Assembly: GCA_031179215.1 (NCBI GenBank)
Contig: JAPSIA010000003.1
Span: forward strand, 25,625 to 64,601
DNA: 38,977 nt
Source of the DNA: Agrococcus sp.
GTDB taxonomy: Bacteria > Actinomycetota > Actinomycetes > Actinomycetales > Microbacteriaceae
Direction of reading: 5' to 3'
Made by a program: the position numbers and the translations under genes. Of this stretch, positions 24,162 to 33,200 are shown piece by piece. How positions within the stretch are numbered: the stretch's first letter is position 1; every line of letters starts with the position of its first letter. The notes beneath the pieces were generated by a model, which was not told the DNA's origin, made no database searches, and was given only the letters and a program-made list of their open reading frames with translations.

Positions 24162-25390
24162 CGCCCGGTCTCCGCGACGAGGAGGGGCGCCGGCACCTCG
24201 AGGGTGCGGGCGATGCGTGCGCCGTCGGCGAAGTCGATCTCGAGCACCGCGCCGTCGGCGAGGATCGGCACGTAGGCGCGGCTCGCGTCGACCTCGAGCG
24301 CGAGCGCCGCCGCGGCAGCCGGATCGGCGAGCGTCGCCGCGAGCACCGGCTCGGTGGCGGCGAGCTCGGCGCCCGACTCGTCGAGCACGAGCACGCGGCC
24401 GTCGGCGCCGATGGCGACGACGTGCCCCTCCTCGTCGTCGACCGCGACGACCCGCTCGAGCGGCTGCGGCGTCTTGACGAGCGTCCAGGTGCGCGTGCGG
24501 GTGTCGAGCAGCCAGTAGCCGGCGTCGCCGGCGAGCGCGGCGGCGGTCGCGCGGCCAGACCGCATGCCGAAGCCCGACGCGCGCTGCTCCGCGGCAGTGC
24601 CGGCGGGGTAGGGGATCGCCTCGAGCTCGACGCCGGCCTCGGCGTCCGTCGCGAGCACCGCACCCTCGCGGCAGCCGAAGACGGCGCCGACGCGGGTCAC
24701 GATGCCGCCGTCGGGCTCGGTGCACGGCTCGGTCGCGAGCTCGCGGCCCGCCGCATCCAGCACGACGACGGCGGCATCGGTCGCGACGACCGCGCCGTCG
24801 CCCGCGGGCACCGCGAAGCCGCCCTCGGCGGCCTCGAAGCGCGCGGTCTCTAGGATCTCGCCCTGCCCGAGCGCGTCGCGGTCGAGCAGCACGAGCTCGC
24901 CGCCCGCGAGCACGGCGGTGCGGGACTCGGTGCTCGCGATCGCCGCGGCGCCGTCGAGCTCGAGCGAGCCCACGATGCGCGCCTCGGCCCGGTAGTAGTG
25001 CACGTGGTCGGCGTGGTCGACCGTCCAGACGCCCGTGTCGACGATGGTCACGCCCGCTGCCGTGGTGGCCGCGAGGAAGCGCCCGTCGTGATCGAGCGCG
25101 AGCGGCGCACCGATCGCGCCGAGCTCCTCCACGCGGCCGTCGAGCAGGTCGACGAGCCGCACCCGTCCGTCCGGGTCGACGGCCGCGAGCATGGACTGCG
25201 CCTCGGCGAGCTCCTCCGCCCCCTCCACGTAGCCGTGCGGCACGGCGCTCTCGGTCGGCGTCGCCTGCTCGGGCGCGGCAGGTGCGCCGGGGGCGGGCGT
25301 GCCGCAGCCGGCGAGCGCGAGCGCGGCCGCGCTCGCGAACGCGCCGGTCCAAGCGCGACGGGATCTCGGGGTGGTGGCTCGCGGGTTCAC
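24158..25390 (-). CDS. AztD-like lipoprotein, second copy (copy with DHADHVHYYR motif)
   Basis: Secreted lipoprotein of 410 aa, exactly the length of the downstream AztD copy. Lipobox ALALAGC gives Cys29. The propeller-like pattern follows AztD: VTIVDTGVWTVDHADHVHYY with three His in the DHADHVH segment, and a later FGCREGAVL. The other AztD zinc motifs are gone. HHGVAV has become EGGFAV, and CPxxHGEG has become CTEPDGGI. Apart from the DHADHVH segment and single isolated His, the mature part is nearly His-free. The GTG start overlaps the aztB stop (GTGA). Either a partner of the other AztD copy with divided zinc-binding roles, or a degraded paralog. Confidence 0.8.
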   Translation of the reverse strand: MNPRATTPRSRRAWTGAFASAAALALAGCGTPAPGAPAAPEQATPTESAVPHGYVEGAEELAEAQSMLAAVDPDGRVRLVDLLDGRVEELGAIGAPLALDHDGRFLAATTAAGVTIVDTGVWTVDHADHVHYYRAEARIVGSLELDGAAAIASTESRTAVLAGGELVLLDRDALGQGEILETARFEAAEGGFAVPAGDGAVVATDAAVVVLDAAGRELATEPCTEPDGGIVTRVGAVFGCREGAVLATDAEAGVELEAIPYPAGTAAEQRASGFGMRSGRATAAALAGDAGYWLLDTRTRTWTLVKTPQPLERVVAVDDEEGHVVAIGADGRVLVLDESGAELAATEPVLAATLADPAAAAALALEVDASRAYVPILADGAVLEIDFADGARIARTLEVPAPLLVAETGR

Positions 25391-26298
25391 GCGGCGCTCC
25401 TCTCGGCGACGCGCACGGGCGCGTCGGTCGTCGGTGTCGTGGCGTGCGCGGGCCGCGCGCCGTCGCGCGGTCGCAGGTCGAGGAGGGCCCGCAGCGCGCT
25501 CGAGGCGGCGAAGGCGAGCACGGCGACGATCGCGATCGACGCCCCGGCCGCGGTGCCGAGGTGCCAGGAGGCGATGAGGCCGACGGCGACGGCGAGGGCG
25601 CCGACGCCCGCACCGCCGGCCATGGTGCCGAGGATGCTGCGCGACCAGACCGCCGCGGCGGCAGGCGGTGCCACGAGCAGCGCGACCACGAGCAGCGTGC
25701 CGACCGCTTGGTACGAGGCGACGACCGCGATCGTGACGAGCGCGACGAGCCCGATGCGCGCGAGGCCGGGCCGCAGCCCGAGCGTCGTCGCGATCCGCTC
25801 GTCGAACGCGAGGGCGAGGATCGGCCGGTGCAGCGCGAGAGCGAGCACCGCCGTCGCCGCGAGGCCGGCGCCGAGGGCGAGCAGGTCGCCCTGCTGGATC
25901 GCGAGCACGTCGCCGAAGAGGATCGCGGTCGCGTCGGTCGCGAAGCTCGCCGAGTGGGAGACGATCACGACGCCGAGGGCGAGCATGCCGACGAAGGCGA
26001 TGCCGATCGCGGTGTCGTCGCGCAGCCTCGCCCTGCGGGTGAGCCAGCCGATGCCGACCGCCATGAGCGCCGCGCTCACGGCGGCGCCCGCGAGCGGGGA
26101 GCCCCCCAGGAGCGTCGCGACCGCGACGCCCGGCAGCATGCCGTGCCCGAGCGCTTCGCCGAGGAACGCCATGCCCCGCGCCACGACCCACGTGCCGGCG
26201 ATCGCGCAGATGGCGGCGGCCAGCACGCCGCCCACGAGCGCGCGACCGAAGAACGCGGTCTCGAACGGCGCGAGCAGCAGCTCAGTGATCCATGGCAC
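25387..26298 (-). CDS. aztB: Zinc ABC transporter permease AztB
   Basis: ABC-3 family permease of 303 aa with eight or nine helices forming the membrane channel for Zn2+. Family marks include FETAFFGRALVGGVLAAAI, then GTWVVARGMAFLGEALGHGM, the motif RDDTAIGIAFVGMLALGVV, and SYQAVGTLLVVALLVAPPAAA. The GTG at 26298 is the right start: the nearby ATG at 26294 is out of frame. The start lies 6 nt after a -10-like box, so the mRNA may be leaderless. It is first in the leftward unit aztB-aztD2-aztC-aztD and divergent from aztA. Confidence 0.93.
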   Translation of the reverse strand: MPWITELLLAPFETAFFGRALVGGVLAAAICAIAGTWVVARGMAFLGEALGHGMLPGVAVATLLGGSPLAGAAVSAALMAVGIGWLTRRARLRDDTAIGIAFVGMLALGVVIVSHSASFATDATAILFGDVLAIQQGDLLALGAGLAATAVLALALHRPILALAFDERIATTLGLRPGLARIGLVALVTIAVVASYQAVGTLLVVALLVAPPAAAAVWSRSILGTMAGGAGVGALAVAVGLIASWHLGTAAGASIAIVAVLAFAASSALRALLDLRPRDGARPAHATTPTTDAPVRVAERSAA

Positions 26299-26304
26299 GC
26301 CGTG

Positions 26305-26310
26305 AGCGTA
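26305..26310 (-). promoter_or_regulatory. -10 box of the aztB operon (leaderless start)
   Basis: On the minus strand TACGCT is followed by 6 nt and then the aztB GTG. The expected +1 coincides with the start codon. No upstream SD is possible on such a transcript. The -35 region overlaps the Zur-like palindrome flank. Confidence 0.5.
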
Positions 26311-26312
26311 AC

Positions 26313-26325
26313 GAGAATCATTCTC
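26313..26325. promoter_or_regulatory. Zur-type operator (zinc box)
   Basis: GAGAATCATTCTC is a perfect 13-bp palindrome within TTGAGAATGATTCTCGTT (minus strand). It fits the actinobacterial Zur box pattern TGAaAATgATTtTCA. It is centred between the -10 boxes of aztB and aztA, so one Zur dimer or pair could repress both directions when zinc is plentiful. A Fur-family iron or manganese regulator is possible, but the genes controlled are zinc genes. Confidence 0.8.
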
Positions 26326-26329
26326 AAAG

Positions 26330-26335
26330 TACAAT
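26330..26335 (+). promoter_or_regulatory. -10 box of aztA (leaderless start)
   Basis: TACAAT (5 of 6 consensus bases) is followed by 6 nt and then the aztA ATG at 26342, so transcription should start at or next to the start codon. No SD-like sequence exists between them. Confidence 0.6.
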
Positions 26336-26341
26336 CGAGCC

Positions 26342-27070
26342 ATGTGCACCGATCCCGCCCCGTCCGACATCCGCCTCGAGCAGCTCGAGGTGCGGCGAGG
26401 CGACGCGCTCGTGCTGACCGGCATCGACTGCGTACTGCGGGCCGGCGCGGTCACGGCGGTCGCCGGCGGCAACGGCAGCGGCAAGTCGACGCTCATCGAG
26501 GCGCTCGCTGGGCTGCTCGCGCCCGCAGCGGGCCGCATCCACGGCCTGCCGGCGGCCCGGTCGCTCGTGCCGCAGCGCACCGAGGGCGGCGCGCGCCTGC
26601 CGCTCACCGCGCGGCAGGTGGTCGAGCTCGGGATGTGGCGCGAGCGCGGGCTGCTCGGGCGACTGGGCGCCGCGGGCCGTGCTCGCGTCGACGACGCCCT
26701 CGACGCCGTCGGCATGCGCGCGCTCGCGCGCCGCCAGCTCGCCGAGCTCTCGGGCGGTCAGCGGCAGCGCATCCTCGTCGCGCAGGGCCTCGTGCAGCGC
26801 GCGCCGCTCCTGCTGCTCGACGAACCGGCTGCCGCCGCGGACGCGGAGGCGCGCGATCGCATCGACGAGGCGCTCGCGGCCGCGGCGTCGGCCGGTGCCG
26901 TCGTCGTGGTCGCGACCCACGACGCCGTGAGCCTCGGCCGCGCCGACCGCGCGCTGCTGCTCGAGCGAGGGCGGCTCGTCGCCGAGGGGCGCGGCAGCGA
27001 GGTGGCGGAGGCGCAGGCGGAGCGCGCCGCGGCTTGGCGCATCGCGGGCGCGGATCGACGGGCAGACTGA
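26342..27070 (+). CDS. aztA: Zinc ABC transporter ATP-binding protein AztA
   Basis: Cytoplasmic ATPase of 242 aa powering the AztB permease. Walker A is GGNGSGKST (about residues 41-49), the Q-loop region is LVPQRTEG, the ABC signature is LSGGQRQR, Walker B is LLLLDEP, and the switch His is in VATHD. Length and motif order are normal. The ATG at 26342 follows a -10 box by 6 nt, so translation is probably leaderless. It is transcribed away from the other azt genes from a shared 43-bp region with one Zur-like operator. Confidence 0.94.
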   Translation: MCTDPAPSDIRLEQLEVRRGDALVLTGIDCVLRAGAVTAVAGGNGSGKSTLIEALAGLLAPAAGRIHGLPAARSLVPQRTEGGARLPLTARQVVELGMWRERGLLGRLGAAGRARVDDALDAVGMRALARRQLAELSGGQRQRILVAQGLVQRAPLLLLDEPAAAADAEARDRIDEALAAAASAGAVVVVATHDAVSLGRADRALLLERGRLVAEGRGSEVAEAQAERAAAWRIAGADRRAD

Positions 27071-27216
27071 CCCCTCGAGAGCCGGCGCTCGTCGGATCTC
27101 CGCAACATTCCGAAGAAACCCCACCTTTTTGTTGCGCGTCGCTCACAACCTCTGCCAACGTGGACTTTGCTGAGCGTGCAATAGGTGCGCGCTCGGAACT
27201 CTCCCCGAGGAGCACC

Positions 27217-30200
27217 ATGAGCGAGGTCAAGCGCCGGTCCCGGCTGCTGCGGACGGCGGTGTCGGCAGCGACAGCATTCATCGTCGCGACGGGCAGCGTC
27301 ATGGCGGCGACCCCCGCCGCCGCGGCGACGGTGTACGAGATCACGGGCGACTGGGAGGCCGGCACGCCGACCACCGTCGGCCGTGGAGACGTCGTCAATG
27401 CGATCTGGCGGGTCAACGTCAACGACGACCAGCCGGCGCCGGCCAACGAGCCGGTGGAGAACGTCACCTTCACGGCGACCACCGTGAACGGTGCGTTCAG
27501 GGGGCTTCCCAACGTCTGCCTCACGGCGGGCGTGAGCCCGGCCTCATCCATCTCCCAGGACGGCAGCACGCTCACGTGCAACCTGGGCACCGTGGCGCAG
27601 GGCACGGCGGTGGTCGTGCAGACCCCGATCGTGGTCGATGGCGAGACGGGCGACCAGGTCGTCGCGACGGGTGAGATCGACGGCCAGCAGCGGCCGCTGC
27701 CCCCGATCGACATCCAGAACGCCTTCGCGATGGATCTCCAGTTCGGGCAGAACACGGCCTACTACAAGTGGAACCCGGACTACACGAGCGTCGACGTGGG
27801 ACTCGAGTGGTCGCTCCGGCTCGGCGCAGGCTCCGACGTGGGCCCTGACTCGGTGACGTACCGACTGCAGCTCGCCGACAGCAACGGCGCCTCCATCGGC
27901 CTCGGCGAGGGCTTCTACGGCGACGTCGGCTGCTCGCCGTTCAACGCCTACATCGCCGCGGGCCACCCGTGGTCTGGGATGCCGGACGGGGTGCGGGAGA
28001 ACTACCCGGCCAACCAGCAGACGTCGCACGTCGACACCTGCGCGCTCGTGCCCGTCGCCGGGCAGCCCGGCGCATTCGACCTCACGCTCACGGGCATCAA
28101 CTACGACATGGCGACCGTCCCGACGAGGGACTCCGCCGGCAACCCGCTGCCGACCGACTGGTCCTACATCGCCAGCGGCAGCCTGTGGTTCCGCGTGGCG
28201 ACGACGCAGGCGGGCTCGATCAGCCTCCAGTCGAACGCCCCTGCGTACCAGTCGACCACCGGACTGACCTCCGTCGACCTGACCGAGAACAACACGACCA
28301 ACAAGAGCTACGTGCTGCCCGGTCTCTGGGCATCCCCCTGGTGGCGTCCGTACACCGGAGCGGGCGGCAACAACTGGGACGACACCTACCGAGTCTCGGC
28401 CGGCACGAAGGTCGTGCAGTACATCAACCACAACGCGAGCCTGTACGCGGTGCCGGATGACACGCTCCACGGTCAGTGCCTCGTGTTCGACACCGACTAC
28501 GTGACCTACACGCCATGGGCCGTGGGAGACGCCCTTCCCACGATCCGCGGATACACGGACAACGGCCCGGCCGGCGAGCTGAACAACCCGCCCGCCGTCG
28601 AGTACTACGTCGGCAACGTCGGGGACCCGGACCTCTTCAACTGCGGATCGGACCCCGCCAACTGGACGACGGCCGAGCCCGCTGACCGCACCGCGGTCCA
28701 GGCCATCCGGATCATCTACCCGCACTCGCTGCTCGAGGACGAAGGCCACGCTGGCATCCAGCTGGCCGGCTACTCGATCATCCGCGACGATGTTCGTGTC
28801 GGTCAGGACATCTGGATGTTCGGTTCCGTGATGTCCGGAGGAGTCTGGTCGGGGCAGGGTGAGAGCTCCGTCCTCACTCCGACTCCTGGCGCGCGCTACC
28901 CGCACACCAACTTCCGTCGGGACATCCTCCGGACCATCACCGCGACTCCGTCGATCGCCAAGTCGGTCGACCGCTCCGTGGTGAAGCCCGGCGAGCCCGC
29001 GAGCTTCACGCTGACCTACTCGGCCAACGGTGCGGGCGCGATCCCGGAGACGATGGACGGCTACGTCATCACCGACACCCTGCCGGTGGGCATGTCGTAC
29101 GTCGCCGGCTCGGCCGACCCCGCGCCCGTCGTGTCGACGAACGGCTCGGGGCAGCAGGTGCTCACCTGGACGCTCGACGACGTGCCGACGAACGTGCGGA
29201 ACATCCTCACCTATCAGGCGGTCGCCGGCGACTCGGTGACGCCCGGCCAGGTGCTCACGAACACCGCGCAGAGCGCCGTCGGCGGGCAGACGTCGACGCC
29301 CGCATCCGCGCAGGTCACGGTGAGCACGAGCGGCACCACGATGCTCGGCAAGACCACCGATCAGTGGTTCATCGCGAACCCTGACGGCGACGGCTCGGGC
29401 GAGACGGGCTCGTGGACGGTGACGCTGCGGTCGCAGGATCCGCTGCCGCAGGCGTTCACGGACACGATCGACATCCTCCCGTTCAACGGCGACGGACGCG
29501 GCACGGACTTCTCGGGCACGTATGCGCTCACCTCGGTGCAGGTGCCGGCCGGCTCGACGGTGTACTACACCGACGCGGTCCCCTCGACGCTGAGCGATGA
29601 CCCGAACGCGCCGGCCAACGGCACGGCGGGCAGCCCGTCGGCGATGTGGACGACCGATCGACCGGAGAGCCCGACGGCGATCCGCGTGGTCGGCGGCGAG
29701 CTCCCCGCGGGTGAGACGCGCTCGTTCGTCGTGACGATCCAGCCCGACGGCGCCGAGCCCGGCGACGTCTACGTGAACCGGGCGCAGGCGATCGCCGAGC
29801 ACACGGAGCTCGTGATGCGCACCTCCGAGCCGCTCACGATGGGCTCGATGTACTCGGTGTCGCTCAAGAAGTACGTGCAGGACATCGACGGCAACTGGGT
29901 CGACGCGAACGACGCGGTCGAGTACCCGACCTACCGGGTGGGCGAGACGGTCCCGTACCGCGTGGTCGTCACGAACACGGGTCAGGGCACGCTGCGCGAC
30001 CTCGTGATCACCGACGACCAGCAGCCCGAGCTGGGCGGGTTCACGATCGACGAGCTCGAGCCGGGCGCGGAGAGCGCGTACGTGCACGAGTACGACGTCG
30101 TGCTCGAGGCCGGCGGCCCCGACACGCTCATCAACTGGGCGTGCGTGAACGCGCCGCAGCCGGCCGACACCGAGGAGCAGGTGCAGGAGAGCTGCGACCC

Positions 30201-33200
30201 GGCTGGCATCCAGGTCACCGGCGACCCGGCGCACTCGAAGACGCTCGTCTCGGCGACGCCGATCGGCGACGGCCAGTGGGAGCTCCTCTACGACATCGAG
30301 GTCACGAACGAGTCGGGGCACCCGACCTCCTACGACCTCGATGACACGCTGCGGTTCACCGATGAGGCGACGATCGTGTCGGCCGAGGTGACCGGCGCGC
30401 CCGCGGACGTGACGCTCGCGACCCCGGCATGGAACGGGCAGGACGAGGTGCGGATCGCATCGGGCGTGCCGCTGGCGGGCAACGACGACGCCGGCTACGC
30501 GCCGCACCACTACGCGGTGCGGGTCGTGGCGGAGGTGCCGCTGTTCCTGCCGGGTGCAGGCACGGCGGATGACCCGACCCAGTGCGGCGCGGACGACGAC
30601 GACTCGGCGCGGGCGTTCAGCAACACGACGACGCTCACGGACGCTCGTGGCGACACGGAGCAGGACCGCGCGTGCGCGCCGATCCCGTCGATCGAGATCG
30701 ACAAGGGCGTCTCGGCCGGTCCGACGCCGAACGGCGACGGCACGTGGACGGTCGTGTACGACATCGTGGCGACGAACGCCGGCGACGCCGACGGCGTCTA
30801 CGAGGTGACCGACATGATGACCGCTGACGGCGACCTCGTGGTCGAGTCGGGCCGCGTGATCACGACGCCCGACGGAGTGACGGCCTCGGCGGACTGGACG
30901 GGCCTCGGCGCGGAGCAGACGTCGCCCGAGAACGTCATCGCGAGCGACGTGACCCTGCCCGCGGGCGGCACCCACACCTACCAGGTCGAGGTGGTCGTCT
31001 CGGTCGACGCCGAGGGGCTGGCCCCCGTCATCACCGGCTGCGACGCGACCGGCGAGAGCGACGGCGGACTCTCGAACACCGCCGAGCTCGAGCACAACGA
31101 CCTCACCGACTCGGCCGAGGCGTGCATCACGCTCGCGTGGATCACGGTCGACAAGACCGTCGCTGCAGGCCCCACCCCGAACGGGGACGGCACGTGGACG
31201 GTCGAGTACGAGATCGTGGCCGAGAACGTCGGCGCCGCCGCAGGCGACTACGACGTCTACGACCAGCTGCGCTTCGGCCCCGGCATCGCGATCGAGTCCA
31301 CCGACATCACCGCCCCTGACGGCGTGGCCGTCGACGAGGCGTGGACGGGGCTCGGAGCCGCGGCGGACGCCGACGAGAACCGCATCGCCGCAGGCGTGAG
31401 CCTCGGCGCCGGCGAGCGCCACAGCTACACGGTCGCGGTCGTCGTCTCGATGGATGAGGAGACGATCGACCCGTCGGCGCTCGCGTGCCCCGCGCCCGGC
31501 TCCGGCGAGCCCGGCGGCCTCGCGAACGGCACGCTGCTCGACCACAACGGCATCGAGGCGATCGACGCGGTGTGCCCGACCCTGCCGCTCATCGACGTGG
31601 ACAAGTCGATCGCCGACGGCCCGACGGGCAACGGGGACGGCACGTGGACGGTCACGTACGACCTCGTCGCGACCAACCGCGGCGCGGCCGAGGGCGAGTA
31701 CGACATCGCCGACGAGCTGCGGTTCGGTGAGGGCGTCGTGATCGAGTCGGCCGAGCTCGTGTCGGCGCCCGAGGGCGTCGCGGTGGGCGACGCGTGGGAC
31801 GGACGCGGCGAGGACACCATCGCCACGGACGTCGCGCTCGCGGCCGGCGGCTCGCACACGTACCGGGTGCAGGCGGTGGTCTCGCTCGACCTCGACGTCG
31901 TGACTCCCGACGCGCTCGGCTGCACGCCGGGGGCGGCAGGGGGCCTCGCGAACACCGTCGACCTGACCCACAACGGCGAGACGCGCTCGGATGCCGCCTG
32001 CGCCGCGCTGCCGCTGATCGAGACGGCCAAGTCGCTCTCGGGCGCGGTCGTGCCGGTCGACGGCGAGGAGGGCGTGTACGACGCGACGTACGAGATCACG
32101 GTCACGAACCGCGGTCCGGGCGCCGGGGAGTACGACCTGGACGACCGCCTCGCGGTCGGCGAGGGCGTGACGGTCATGGGCGTGCGGGACGTGTCCACGG
32201 ACGCCGCGGACTCGGTGGGCCTCAACCCGGGCTTCGGCACCGACGGCGACGAGCGGATCGTCACCGACCAGCCCATCGCGGCTGCGGTCGGTGCGCCGGT
32301 GGTGCACACGTACGCGGTGACGATCCGGTACGCCCTGGACCTCGACGCGGTCGACGTGCCGGTGGCGGAGTCCTGCATCGCGGGTGACGGGGTGGCCCCC
32401 GGTGCCGTGCACAACGTGGCGGCGGTGTCGTGGAACGGCATCGGCGGCGAGGATGACGCGTGCATCCTGCCGAGCAAGCCCACCCTCGACAAGCAGCTGG
32501 TCTCTGCCGAGCCTGCGGGCGATGGGCAGTGGACGGTGACGTACGACCTGATCGTCGGCAACGCCGGCACCGAGGCGACCGTCTACGACCTGGACGACGA
32601 GTTCCTCTTCGCCCCGGACGTGACGGTCGACACGGTCACCGTCCTCGGTCCCGAGGGTGTCGAGGTCGACGGCGGCTTCGACGGCGCGGGCAGCCAGCGG
32701 ATCGCGACGGACGTCGAGATCCCGGGCCTGGACGATGAGGGCTACGCCCCGCACGTCTACACGGTCACGGTCCTGGTCGACGTGCCGCTGCACTTCGATG
32801 CGGCCGAGGCCGACGGCACCGGCGCCCCCGGGTGCACGGCGCCGGCCGGTGCCAACGCGCTGCGGCAGGGCCTGAACAACGCCGCGACGCTCACCGACGA
32901 GACGGGTGGCACGCAGACCGACACGGATTGCGCGCCGCTGCCCTCGATCGCCATCGCGAAGTCGATCGTCGGGGAGCCCGAGCTCGCCGAGGACGGCACG
33001 TGGACGGTGACGTACGAGATCGTCGCGAGCAACGACGGCGCCGAGGCCGGCGACTACACCCTGACGGATCAGCTCCGCTACGGGGCCGGCATCACCGTCA
33101 CCGGCGCCACGGTGACGGAGTCGCCCGAGGGTGTCACGCTGCTGGAGGGCTGGACGGGTCTCGGTGAGGACGGTGCGGCGGAGAACGTCGTCGCCGAGGG

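Noticed and set aside
27071-27216. Promoter of the surface protein gene
   Set aside because: The gap is AT-richer and has TTGCGC and CAATAG-like words, but none at promoter spacing; no call made.
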